A DNA stretch of 64,000 nucleotides, taken from the NCBI GenBank assembly GCA_029945625.1, contig JAQSCW010000018.1:1-64000 (forward strand), read 5' to 3'. The notes below the pieces were generated by a model, which worked only from the letters and a program-made list of their open reading frames with translations, made no database searches and was not told where the DNA came from. Positions 37,645 through 46,278 of this stretch are shown here, piece after piece. A program made the position numbers and the translations under genes. The first letter of the stretch is position 1. Each line of letters begins with the position of its first letter. This DNA comes from a bacterium (GTDB taxonomy: Bacteria > Bacteroidota > Bacteroidia > B-17B0 > Aurantibacillaceae).

Positions 37645-37897
37645 GAACTTTGAAGATATCGACTTTCCTGTTTACCGAAAATACAAAAACAGTAAGAGTT
37701 ATTTTAAAATTATAAACCCACTATTGTTTGAGGAAATTCAGATCATAGGAACCCGAAAAGTAATAAAACAAACGCAGGCAAAGTTGTTTCCTGAAAAAAT
37801 TTTTGTAAGAGATCTTGTTCTCAACTTCGGGCATATGGCTAGTGAGATCACCGAAAAGGAGTACCTCGAAAAATACACGGGTGCTAATAAAGAATAG
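37643..37897 (+). CDS. Small conserved-looking protein of unknown function
   Basis: 84 residues, starting MNFEDIDFPVYRKYKNSKSY. The sequence is balanced and soluble, with a pattern of strands (FKIINPLLFEEIQIIG) and helices (DLVLNFGHMASEITEKEYLEKY) seen in small Bacteroidota hypotheticals. The ATG overlaps the start codon of the divergent nuclease gene in one CATG, so its promoter would have to lie inside that gene. The track start at 37607 would overlap by 38 bp. It is not a shadow, since it extends 253 bp beyond the divergent gene. Confidence 0.65.
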   Translation: MNFEDIDFPVYRKYKNSKSYFKIINPLLFEEIQIIGTRKVIKQTQAKLFPEKIFVRDLVLNFGHMASEITEKEYLEKYTGANKE

Positions 37898-37938
37898 CGA
37901 AAGCCTGTTTTAACCCTGCTTAGTTTTAAAGGGATTAT

Positions 37939-37946
37939 TATCTTTG
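37939..37946 (+). promoter_or_regulatory. -7 element upstream of asnS
   Basis: TATCTTTG matches TAnnTTTG, 18 bp before the asnS ATG. No TTG at the expected -33 position. Confidence 0.55.
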
Positions 37947-37964
37947 TGTTCCAAAAATTAAATT

Positions 37965-39401
37965 ATGAGGGCAGGACAGAAAATAAAGGAAATATTGAAA
38001 ACGAGTCCTACCGGACAACTAGTAACGGTGATGGGTTGGGTACGCACATTTCGCAACAATCAGTTTATTGCACTCAACGATGGATCAACCAATAATAACC
38101 TCCAAATAGTTGTTGATTTTGCCGCAACCCCCGAAATTACCTTAAAGAGGATCACCACTGGTGCTGCCCTTCGCGCCACAGGAACACTTATTGCGTCTCT
38201 TGGAAAGGGCCAAACTGTTGAACTAAAAGCCGACACAATAGAGATCGTCGGCGATAGCGACCCCGAAAAATATCCGCTACAACCTAAAAAGCACAGTCTT
38301 GAGTTTTTAAGAGAAATTGCCCACTTACGTTTTCGCACCAATACTTTCGGCGCAGTGTTTCGTTTACGTAACAGTCTGGCTTTTGCGGTACACACGTTTT
38401 TTAACGAAAGAGGATTTGTGTACATGCATACGCCAATTATCACCTCGAGTGACGCCGAAGGGGCGGGTGAGATGTTCAGAGTGACCAATTTGGATATCAC
38501 GAATCCACCAAAAGACAGCGAAGGACAAATTGATTACAAGCAGGATTTCTTCGGGAAGTCTACCAACCTCACTGTTTCAGGCCAATTAGAAGGAGAGTTG
38601 GCAGCCATGGCGTTCAGTGATATTTATACTTTCGGACCCACCTTTAGGGCCGAGAATAGCAACACGGCGCGGCACCTAGCGGAGTTCTGGATGATTGAGC
38701 CTGAAATGGCCTTTTGCGATATTCACGACAATATGAATCTGGCCGAAGAGATGCTTCAATACCTTATTGCCCACGTGTTGCAGAATAACAAAGAGGATCT
38801 TGAATTTTTAAGTAACCGTTTGGAAGAAGAGGAAAAACAAAAACCACAAAACGAGCGCAGCGAATTGTCATTGCTCCATAAATTGCAATTCTGTCTCGAT
38901 AATAAATTTGAACGTGTTACGTATTCACAGGCCATCGAGATTTTGAGAGAAAGCAATCATAATAAGAAGAAAAAATTTCAATATCTGGTCGATAAGTGGG
39001 GTGTGGACCTTCAGAGTGAACACGAACGGTATTTGGTAGAAAAACACTTTAAGAAACCCGTAATCCTGATTGATTATCCAAAAGAGATCAAATCGTTTTA
39101 CATGCGACAGAATGAGGATGGAAAAACAGTAGCGGCCATGGATATATTATTCCCGGGTATAGGTGAAATCGTTGGCGGATCGCAGCGTGAAGAACGTTTA
39201 GATAAGCTTGAATTGCGGATGAAGGAAATGGGCATTCCGGCTGAGGATCTTTCGTGGTACCTCGATACCCGTCGTTTTGGATCATGTCCACATGCCGGTT
39301 TCGGATTAGGATTTGAACGTCTCGTATTATTTGTGACGGGTATGACCAATATACGCGATGTGATTCCATTTCCAAGAACCCCAAAAAACTGCGAGTTCTA
39401 A
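37965..39401 (+). CDS. asnS: Asparaginyl-tRNA synthetase
   Basis: Class II aminoacyl-tRNA synthetase charging tRNA-Asn. 478 residues. N-terminal OB-fold anticodon domain ([19 protein letters not shown]), then the catalytic core: motif 1 [20 protein letters not shown], motif 2 [21 protein letters not shown] and motif 3 [20 protein letters not shown]. The FRAENSNT and EAEGAGE-type block point to AsnRS rather than AspRS. Its own promoter precedes it; the end converges on recF across a 158-bp spacer in which I see no strong terminator. Confidence 0.96.
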   Translation: MRAGQKIKEILKTSPTGQLVTVMGWVRTFRNNQFIALNDGSTNNNLQIVVDFAATPEITLKRITTGAALRATGTLIASLGKGQTVELKADTIEIVGDSDPEKYPLQPKKHSLEFLREIAHLRFRTNTFGAVFRLRNSLAFAVHTFFNERGFVYMHTPIITSSDAEGAGEMFRVTNLDITNPPKDSEGQIDYKQDFFGKSTNLTVSGQLEGELAAMAFSDIYTFGPTFRAENSNTARHLAEFWMIEPEMAFCDIHDNMNLAEEMLQYLIAHVLQNNKEDLEFLSNRLEEEEKQKPQNERSELSLLHKLQFCLDNKFERVTYSQAIEILRESNHNKKKKFQYLVDKWGVDLQSEHERYLVEKHFKKPVILIDYPKEIKSFYMRQNEDGKTVAAMDILFPGIGEIVGGSQREERLDKLELRMKEMGIPAEDLSWYLDTRRFGSCPHAGFGLGFERLVLFVTGMTNIRDVIPFPRTPKNCEF

Positions 39402-39559
39402 TTGTTGTAAATTTGAGTCCAATCTACGCAACACATAATTGTACAAACTTAGACAGAAAATCGTTTTCAATTCCTGGCTTATAAACTTACCTGGCAGAAC
39501 CGGGAAATGATGAATTATTAGTACCCTGCCAAAACAATGGGGTCATATCAAACAACCAC

Positions 39560-40678
39560 TTAAAACTCCTTTACCAAACTATCTTGAACTATAAAAATGC
39601 GGTGCTCAATATTTTTGAGATTAAGTAATTCATTCATGCGATCGGGGTGGGTATCGGTAATAAACACCTGGCCAAACGTGTCGCTGCTTACCATTTCAAG
39701 TAATTTAGTGAATCTCTCTTCATCCAATTTGTCGTAAACGTCATCAAGTAAGAGAAGTGGTTTAGTGTTTTTTTGCGCTTTGATAAATTCAAATTGAGCA
39801 AGTTTCAACGCCAAAAGAAACGACTTCTGCTGTCCCTGAGAAGCGTATTTTTTTAAACTGAACCCGTTGAGCATAAACTCAAGATCATCTTTATGAGGGC
39901 CAACAGTGGTGTAGTGTACAGCCCTATCGCGTGTTAGCGACGACAGCAAAGCCGTTTTGAATCCCTCTGAAACAGGGTGTTTCGCACCCAAACTGCTCTC
40001 ATAATGCAACGACACATGTTCTTTACTGTTGCTTATAAAGTTGTAATGCGAATTGAATAAAGGAATGAATTGTCTCAGAAAATCTCCTCTCAAATCCAGT
40101 ATGGTTTTTCCGTAAATAATCAGCTGGTCATCCCAAATTTCGAGCGCTTCAGAGTCAAACGTACGGCTCTCGAAAAAATGTTTCAACAGGGCATTGCGCT
40201 GCTTTAGAACCTGATTATAGGATATAAGCTTATCGAGATAAACTTTGTCGTATTGAGCTATGATGCCATCCAAAAACTTTCTCCTTACCTCACTGCTCCC
40301 ATTTACGAGTTCAGAATCGTTTGGTGAGATCATCACAAGTGGATATTGACCAATATGCTCACTGAGGCGTTCGTATTCCTTTTTATTGCGTTTAAACACC
40401 TTTTTGTGATTACGCTTCAGTCCGCAATACACCTCACTCTCTTCGCCACTTTTATTAAAAATTCCCTGTATCACAAAAAACCCCTCATTGTGTTTTATGT
40501 TCTGAACATCGGCAGTATTAAAAAAACTTTTACAAAAAGAAAGATAGTGGACCGCATCCAAAAGGTTGGTTTTTCCCGCCCCATTATTACCAACAAAACA
40601 ATTAATTTTGCGGGAGAATTTAGCCTCCAATTCGCTATGATTTTTGAAGTTTATGAGGGATAATTGCTTTAAAAACAT
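39560..40678 (-). CDS. recF: DNA replication and repair protein RecF
   Basis: SMC-like ATPase that loads RecA at single-strand gaps in the RecFOR pathway. 372 residues. Walker A FVGNNGAGKTNLLDAVHYL, the block MISPNDSELVNGSSEVRRKFLD, signature KYASQGQQKSFLLALKLA and Walker B LLLLDDVYDKLDEERF are intact. Divergent from the membrane TPR gene across a 100-bp spacer. It is not next to dnaA/dnaN/gyrB here, a common situation in this phylum. Confidence 0.95.
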   Translation of the reverse strand: MFLKQLSLINFKNHSELEAKFSRKINCFVGNNGAGKTNLLDAVHYLSFCKSFFNTADVQNIKHNEGFFVIQGIFNKSGEESEVYCGLKRNHKKVFKRNKKEYERLSEHIGQYPLVMISPNDSELVNGSSEVRRKFLDGIIAQYDKVYLDKLISYNQVLKQRNALLKHFFESRTFDSEALEIWDDQLIIYGKTILDLRGDFLRQFIPLFNSHYNFISNSKEHVSLHYESSLGAKHPVSEGFKTALLSSLTRDRAVHYTTVGPHKDDLEFMLNGFSLKKYASQGQQKSFLLALKLAQFEFIKAQKNTKPLLLLDDVYDKLDEERFTKLLEMVSSDTFGQVFITDTHPDRMNELLNLKNIEHRIFIVQDSLVKEF

Positions 40679-40749
40679 GATTTTGCATAAAAGTACGGTA
40701 ATTTTTAGCGCTTTGAGGCGGGTATGTACTGTTTTAACAGAAAAAGTGC

Positions 40750-40757
40750 TATCTTCG
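40750..40757 (+). promoter_or_regulatory. -7-like element upstream of the membrane TPR gene
   Basis: TATCTTCG, one change from TAnnTTTG, 21 bp before the ATG. Confidence 0.4.
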
Positions 40758-40778
40758 CAAACTAATTTTTAAGTACAA

Positions 40779-41531
40779 ATGGCTGATTTAAAAGAGGAAA
40801 CTTCCGTTGAAAACACCAACCCGGTAGAAGAAACTGTTGAACAAAAAAAGAAACCGATTGACCCCACCTTGGAGGGAATTCAATTGTTTTACGAAAAGAA
40901 CAAGAAGTTGGTAAATTACGTTGGTGGGGGATTGGTGGTGTTGATCGCTGTTTTAGTTTATTTTAAGCTCTATTATTTGCCTGAGCAAGAGAATGAAGCA
41001 GCCAACGAGATGTTTTGGGCCGAGAGTTATTTTGAAAAGGACAGTTTTGCTTTGGCATTAAGAGGTGGTGTAATGGTGATGACAGCCGATGGACAAAAAC
41101 CAATGTTGGGCTTTGAGCAAGTTGCAGACCAATATGGGATGACTAAAACCGGAAACCTAGCTAATTATTATGCCGGTGTGTGTTATTTACGTATCGGAAA
41201 GTTTGAGCAGGCCATTGAATGTTTAGGAAAATACGATGGCAAAGATGAAATGATTGCACCAATTGCAATTGGTGCCATAGGCGATTGCCATATGGAACTA
41301 AAAAGAACGGATGAGGCCTTAAAATATTACCTGAAGGCATCTGAAAAAAGTCATAACGGCTTTACAACTCCTTATTTTCTTAAAAAGGCCGCATTTGCCA
41401 ACGAAGTAAAATCTAATTACACTGAGGCTCTTGAATTGTACGAACGAATAGGAAAAGAATTTCCAAAATCGAGTGAAGCCCGTGAAATTGATAGAGAAAT
41501 TGCACGTGTTAAGACCTTGAGCGGTCAATAA
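40779..41531 (+). CDS. Membrane-anchored TPR protein, YfgM-like
   Basis: 250 residues. An acidic cytoplasmic N-terminus is followed by one membrane helix at about residues 46-66 (YVGGGLVVLIAVLVYFKLYY) and a domain of TPR helices: ANYYAGVCYLRIGKFEQAIE, ALKYYLKASEKSHN and EALELYERIGKEFPKSSEA. This layout matches the YfgM/TPR_21 group, ancillary SecYEG-associated periplasmic chaperone-like proteins in other bacteria. Role here inferred only. It is followed by a terminator just before ribH. Confidence 0.8.
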   Translation: MADLKEETSVENTNPVEETVEQKKKPIDPTLEGIQLFYEKNKKLVNYVGGGLVVLIAVLVYFKLYYLPEQENEAANEMFWAESYFEKDSFALALRGGVMVMTADGQKPMLGFEQVADQYGMTKTGNLANYYAGVCYLRIGKFEQAIECLGKYDGKDEMIAPIAIGAIGDCHMELKRTDEALKYYLKASEKSHNGFTTPYFLKKAAFANEVKSNYTEALELYERIGKEFPKSSEAREIDREIARVKTLSGQ

Positions 41532-41550
41532 CTAATTTCAGTTTTTAAGA

Positions 41551-41577
41551 AGGTCTGCTCATGGCAGACTTTTTTAT
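41551..41577 (+). terminator. Terminator between the TPR gene and ribH
   Basis: AGGTCTGC pairs with GCAGACTT around a short loop and is followed by T-rich sequence. It ends only 10 bp before the ribH ATG, so ribH must either be transcribed by read-through or from a promoter inside the TPR gene. Confidence 0.7.
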
Positions 41578-41586
41578 TTCAAACAA

Positions 41587-42075
41587 ATGAGTACACAACA
41601 CAAAAACTTATCCTCCTTTGAGGGGAGCAAAATTCCTGATGCAAGTTCATACAGGTTTGGAATCATTTGGTCTGAATGGAATTACGAGATCACAAACGCT
41701 CTCAAAGAGGGAGCCTTAAAGACCCTCCTGGAAAATGGTGCTAAACTTGAGAACATTCAAGTTAAAGTGGTTCCGGGTAGTTTTGAGCTCACGCTGGGGG
41801 CACAATATATGGCTGAATACAGTAAAGTGGATGCTATTATTTGTCTTGGCTGTGTGATTCAAGGAGAAACCAAACACTTTGATTTTATTTGCGATGCTGT
41901 AGCCAAGGGCATCACCGATTTAAATATTAAATACAACAAGCCTTTTGTTTTTGGAGTTCTTACTCCTAACAGTCACCAGCAAGCAATTGACCGTGCAGGT
42001 GGTAAACTTGGAAACAAAGGCGATGAGGCAGCTGTTACAGCCATTAAAATGCTTGCTTTAAAAAGCAGTTTCTGA
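41587..42075 (+). CDS. ribH: 6,7-dimethyl-8-ribityllumazine synthase
   Basis: Penultimate step of riboflavin synthesis, condensing the pyrimidinedione with dihydroxybutanone phosphate. 162 residues. FGIIWSEWNYEITNALKEGA, VPGSFELTLGAQYMAE, CLGCVIQGETKHFDFI with the catalytic His and the final DRAGGKLGNKGDEAA are family signatures. The usual TTDNxQQA reads LTPNSHQQAI. No other rib genes lie nearby. The strong hairpin directly upstream may influence its expression. Confidence 0.95.
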   Translation: MSTQHKNLSSFEGSKIPDASSYRFGIIWSEWNYEITNALKEGALKTLLENGAKLENIQVKVVPGSFELTLGAQYMAEYSKVDAIICLGCVIQGETKHFDFICDAVAKGITDLNIKYNKPFVFGVLTPNSHQQAIDRAGGKLGNKGDEAAVTAIKMLALKSSF

Positions 42076-42153
42076 TTTACTGCGCTTTCCTATACATCAT
42101 GGTCGCGCTACCTGTTATAAAAAATATTCATACCCAAATCAAAATACCGGCAG

Positions 42154-45100
42154 TTACTCTACATGTTTCTTTATCTTGATCTCAGGATTTTTAGGAAGAT
42201 GTTTTGCAATTACCTTTGACAAGGCATCATGTTGGGTTTCAAACTCTTTATTTAGGTCAACAATCGCATCTAACTGCATTTCATTTGGGGCGGCTTCCAT
42301 ATAACAAAAGTTACCGTACAGTTCTGAGACTTTTTCGCGTACCCGCTTTTCATCTGCAAAAATAGAGGTCTTTTTTACACCCATCAATTCCCCCTTCACC
42401 TTTTGCAGATCATCATAAAATAAAATGGCGTGTTTTCTTTTTGAGTACGCCACTGAGTCAGACTTTAGTAATAACTGATAATAATTAATGGTATCAATGG
42501 CATTGTTCACTTTGTTATAAAGTTGCTGTAGCTCTATCGCTTTATTATACACCAAAATACGCTGCTCGAGGTTTAGGTTCTTATTTGAAGTGTCGTGCAC
42601 ACAATTAACGGTGCTGCTATATTCTTTATCTTTTACCTTCAACTTTAACGTGTACACACCCGGCAGTACCATGGGTGCCGTAAACCCAGCACCATCCATT
42701 TTTGTGCTACCACTTGCTACTTTTGGCGGTGTGCCGCGTAAATTCCAATTTACTTTGTTGATGCCCTTGCGTATAGTGCCCGGCATTGACTGAAGCAGAA
42801 CGCCCTTTGAATCATAAATTTCCAGGGTAACTTTTCCTGAGTTGAGCCGCTGCTTAAAATAATAATCAATGCTGGGGTGCGATGGAGGATTTCCGGCACT
42901 CCAGCCACCGGAAGTTTCAGGTCCGCCCCAACCAAGTTTTCCTTCGTTAAGAATAATGTTGGGCGTAGGAAAAAAATAAACTTCTTGTTCCCATATCTCC
43001 TTTGTAAGATTTCGCAAGGGGCGTATGTCATCCATTATAAATATGCCTCTTCCGTGAGAAGCAATTATAAGGTCATTTGTTTTGGGATGAATTTGTATGT
43101 CGCGTGCTAGGATGTATTCAGGAATATTATTTTTCATCCTTATCCAGTTTGCTCCGCCGTCGAGCGTCGCAAAAAGACCCATTTCAGTGCCTAGGAACAG
43201 GAGATCCTTATTCACCAGATCTTCCTTGATTTTGTGTGCGTAGCTGGTAAAGATCGAGTTGTTCATTCGGGCCCACGTTTTTCCCAGATCGGTACTTTTT
43301 GCAAGGTAGGTGGCATGATCTCCATACATATGATTTTCGCAAGTTACATACACTGTATTCTTATCAAAACGCGAAGGTTCAATACTGCTCACCCAAGCTT
43401 GCTTAGCCACGCCGCAAGCAGAAAGGTTTGAAGAAACATTTGCCCATGTTTTTCCACCATCACTACTCACCTGTAAATTGCCATCATCGGTGCCGGCCCA
43501 AATTTGATTTTCGTCTAGTGGCGATTCGGCAATGGTAAAAATGGTACAATGATTTTCAGCGGAAGTATTGTCCTCACTTAATCCTCCACTGTCTTCCTGT
43601 TTCTGTTTGTTCTTGTCGTTAGTGCTCAGGTCTTCTGAAATTCGCTGCCAGTTCCTGCCCTGATCGTTTGATTTATAAAGGTATTGAGCGCCTACATATA
43701 AATTCTTCGGGTTTTTAGCACCGGTTACTATGGGAGTGTTCCAGTTCCAACGCAACTTTTCTTCCTTCAATGTTTTTTGTGGTTGTATAAAATCCGATTT
43801 CATGGTGCTGAGATTGGATCGAAACATATTTCCTCCCTGGTATTCTGAATATACCGTTTTGCCATCAGCATCCGGCACGGTCCAAAATCCGTCACCCCCT
43901 CCAACCCGGTCCCAGTTTGCATTTCCGATACCTCCGGGTGAGGCGCTTGGCGCCATCCAACTGCCATTATCTTGCAATCCGCCAAACACATTGTACGGCT
44001 CTTTCAAGTCGTACATCACGTGGTAAAATTGGCCAACAGGCAAGCTGTGATTAAATTGCCATGTTACACCGCGATCTACACTCATATAAACACCTCCGTC
44101 GGTGCCTACATACATAATATTGGTATGTGCAGGATTAATCCAAAGTGCATGCATATCAGAATGCACCCATCCTCCATCACCGCTTGCTTCGGTAAACGAA
44201 TAACCCCCATCGCTGCTGTAAGCAAATTGAAAGGCGGGACGATACACGCGTTTGGGATCTTTTGGATCGATAACAATGGTGCTGAAATAAAAAGGACGTG
44301 CACAGGTATTCATAGTGGCGCTTTGATTTTTCCACGATTCACCCCCATCGGAAGAGATGTACAATCCTGTTTTGGCACTCTCCACAATAGCCACCATTTG
44401 TTTCGGATCACTCGGCGCCAGGGCCATCGCTATTCTTCCAAATGGTTTTTCAGGCAAACCGGTTTTAATTTCTCGCCACGTTTTGCCACCATCACTGCTT
44501 TTGTACAAGCCACTTCCTTTTCCTCCTGAATTAAAACTAAAAGGTTGACGCCGAAATTGCCACATAGAAGCAAATAGAACGTCGGGGTTTGTTGGATCCA
44601 TCAATAGTTCGGCGCAGCCCGTAAGTGCGTTTATGTAAAAATTTTTTTCCCAACTCTCTCCTCCGTTGGTTGATTTATATACTCCACGGTGTTTGCTATC
44701 ACTCCAAAGGGGACCAGGCACTGCAACATATACAACATTGGTGTTTTCGGGATGAATAAGAATTCTGGCAATATGCTCTGTACTATCAAGACCTATCTTT
44801 TTCCAATTATCACCGGCATCGTTGGACTTATACATGCCGTTACCGATCGATACTGTATTGCGCATATTGCTCTCACCGGTGCCCACATACACAGTGGAAG
44901 GAGTTTTTTGGTTAATGGCAATGGCCCCAATTGACTGACAATATTTATCAAATACTGATTTGTAAGAGGCCCCGGCGTTTGTTGATTTCCAAACCCCTCC
45001 GCCGGCAGTGCCCAAATAAAGAGTCTTCCCCTCATCCTTAATAACCCCTTCTATTGCCGTTGTCCTACCACTCATAGTTCCGGGGCCCAGTTGTCGGGTT

Positions 45101-45192
45101 TCCATTGTGCCAAACATGGCAGAATTTAAAGTGGTTTGAGACTTTAAAAAACTGAAGCTAATAATCAAAATACCAATTGCAATATTTTTCAT
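42154..45192 (-). CDS. Secreted BNR/VPS10-like beta-propeller protein
   Basis: 1012 residues with a signal peptide (NIAIGILIISFSFLKSQ) from the ATG at 45192; the track start 11 codons upstream is a TTG. At least ten Asp-box motifs (YKSTNGGESWEK, YKSSDGGKTWREI, VSSDGGKTWANV, KSTDLGKTWARM) form two sortilin-like ten-bladed or sialidase-like propellers. A Fn3/Ig-like module follows (VTLEIYDSKGVLLQ, VLPGVYTLKLKVKDKEY), then a helical end. No T9SS tail is present. Databases often call these glycosyl hydrolases, but no catalytic residues can be pointed to. It lies 35 bp after a LolA-like gene and is probably co-transcribed with it. Confidence 0.85.
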   Translation of the reverse strand: MKNIAIGILIISFSFLKSQTTLNSAMFGTMETRQLGPGTMSGRTTAIEGVIKDEGKTLYLGTAGGGVWKSTNAGASYKSVFDKYCQSIGAIAINQKTPSTVYVGTGESNMRNTVSIGNGMYKSNDAGDNWKKIGLDSTEHIARILIHPENTNVVYVAVPGPLWSDSKHRGVYKSTNGGESWEKNFYINALTGCAELLMDPTNPDVLFASMWQFRRQPFSFNSGGKGSGLYKSSDGGKTWREIKTGLPEKPFGRIAMALAPSDPKQMVAIVESAKTGLYISSDGGESWKNQSATMNTCARPFYFSTIVIDPKDPKRVYRPAFQFAYSSDGGYSFTEASGDGGWVHSDMHALWINPAHTNIMYVGTDGGVYMSVDRGVTWQFNHSLPVGQFYHVMYDLKEPYNVFGGLQDNGSWMAPSASPGGIGNANWDRVGGGDGFWTVPDADGKTVYSEYQGGNMFRSNLSTMKSDFIQPQKTLKEEKLRWNWNTPIVTGAKNPKNLYVGAQYLYKSNDQGRNWQRISEDLSTNDKNKQKQEDSGGLSEDNTSAENHCTIFTIAESPLDENQIWAGTDDGNLQVSSDGGKTWANVSSNLSACGVAKQAWVSSIEPSRFDKNTVYVTCENHMYGDHATYLAKSTDLGKTWARMNNSIFTSYAHKIKEDLVNKDLLFLGTEMGLFATLDGGANWIRMKNNIPEYILARDIQIHPKTNDLIIASHGRGIFIMDDIRPLRNLTKEIWEQEVYFFPTPNIILNEGKLGWGGPETSGGWSAGNPPSHPSIDYYFKQRLNSGKVTLEIYDSKGVLLQSMPGTIRKGINKVNWNLRGTPPKVASGSTKMDGAGFTAPMVLPGVYTLKLKVKDKEYSSTVNCVHDTSNKNLNLEQRILVYNKAIELQQLYNKVNNAIDTINYYQLLLKSDSVAYSKRKHAILFYDDLQKVKGELMGVKKTSIFADEKRVREKVSELYGNFCYMEAAPNEMQLDAIVDLNKEFETQHDALSKVIAKHLPKNPEIKIKKHVE

Positions 45193-45227
45193 AACATAAA
45201 AAATTTGATGTGAATATTTGTTCAAAT

Positions 45228-45938
45228 TTATTTTCCGGGTTTAAAGATTGCATCGTCAATTTTCGGATTGATCTCCAATTTTAGAGTTTCCATTTCACTC
45301 CACCCCGATGTTGTCATCATCGGTATATTGAGCCCTTCTGCCAGCATTTTGTAGTTTGAATAGAAGGTAGAATTTTCAGTCTCCTGACCATCAGATTTAA
45401 TTTTTTCTGTTTTCTTAATGGTAAGATAATTACCGGGGTCAATATAGTAGGTGGTTTCCTTTCCGTCTTTGTTGGTCATTTTAATTTTGAAGCATTCCGT
45501 CCCGTCAATATCATCCATGTCGAAGTACTCAATCGTTTTCCCCAATTCTTTATACGTAAGAAATTCGTCTTTGATGTTCAGCTCATCTTGCGAATTCTTA
45601 ACATTATCGGCTGTCATAGCTTCTGATTTCGTTTGACCAGCCCATGGTGCATAGCTCCAGCCTTCTTTCGTGGTCACAATATTAAATCCCTTCATTCCCA
45701 TAACAGAAATATCTGATCTAAGGGCTATTCGATCTGATTTTACCACTGTAAAATGAATTTCGGCACCTTGAGCCTTCATCACACTTTCGTACCGCATCGT
45801 TCTCACTTTTTCCCAACTGTCTTTTCCACCAATAGCCTCAATATGTTTGGAAACAATTTCTTCAAGCGTTTGTGAAAATACCCCATTGCTTAAGATGCAA
45901 AACAGGATACCTGCTGTTACTTTCACCGTTGTTTTCAT
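45228..45938 (-). CDS. LolA-like outer-membrane lipoprotein-sorting family protein
   Basis: 236 residues with a signal peptide (VTAGILFCILSNGVFSQ). The mature part looks like the LolA/LolB half-barrel seen in many Bacteroidota exported proteins: SKHIEAIGGKDSWEKVRTMR at the start, a run of antiparallel strands, DIDGTECFKIKMTNKDGKETTYYID and YLTIKKTEK. It carries no lipobox. Such proteins bind hydrophobic ligands; the ligand here is unknown. It is upstream of the BNR protein on the same strand. Confidence 0.78.
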   Translation of the reverse strand: MKTTVKVTAGILFCILSNGVFSQTLEEIVSKHIEAIGGKDSWEKVRTMRYESVMKAQGAEIHFTVVKSDRIALRSDISVMGMKGFNIVTTKEGWSYAPWAGQTKSEAMTADNVKNSQDELNIKDEFLTYKELGKTIEYFDMDDIDGTECFKIKMTNKDGKETTYYIDPGNYLTIKKTEKIKSDGQETENSTFYSNYKMLAEGLNIPMMTTSGWSEMETLKLEINPKIDDAIFKPGK

Positions 45939-46278
45939 TTTGGTTTATAATTTTATGTTGATTCTTGAAGTACTTTGGTTTGTACAGAACACGATTGTTT
46001 CGTCTTTTTATTTTGCTAAATAAAACAAAACATTTTGAGAAGAGAGACCTACTTTGGAACGATTTTATCTTAGCCCGGCTTTTTGTAATTCACACTTCTT
46101 AAATATAAATCTAATCATAAAAAATGATGGCAGGAGAATCAATAGGGAAAAAGTCTGCAAATTTTTCAAGAAATTACATGAGCGGCATGTGCGTTCTTTT
46201 AACGGACTATCTTTTCGGGGCACCTGTGTTGCAAAGTGGTGCCTCAATACCAAAGTGAGAGAGGGACTGCTTTAGGTT
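45939..46278. other. 340-bp intergenic region, no clear content
   Basis: AT-rich spacer. The track gives two overlapping ORFs on opposite strands (46054-46275, 46065-46253); both are Cys/Arg/Phe-rich with no domain, so I treat them as chance. No tRNA, hairpin terminator or full promoter was recognised. Confidence 0.5.

Noticed and set aside
38060-38500. 146-residue minus-strand ORF
   Set aside because: Shadow of asnS.
39480-39540. TGGCAG/CTGCCA pairing between asnS and recF
   Set aside because: Six-base arms with a loop of about 30 and no T-run; likely chance.
43972-44529. 185-residue + strand ORF
   Set aside because: Lies entirely inside the BNR/VPS10 gene with its many Asp-boxes; shadow frame.
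46054-46275. 73-residue ORF in the spacer before the AAA ATPase, and its opposite-strand overlap
   Set aside because: Composition unlike neighbouring proteins, two overlapping frames on opposite strands, no promoter element close to either start.
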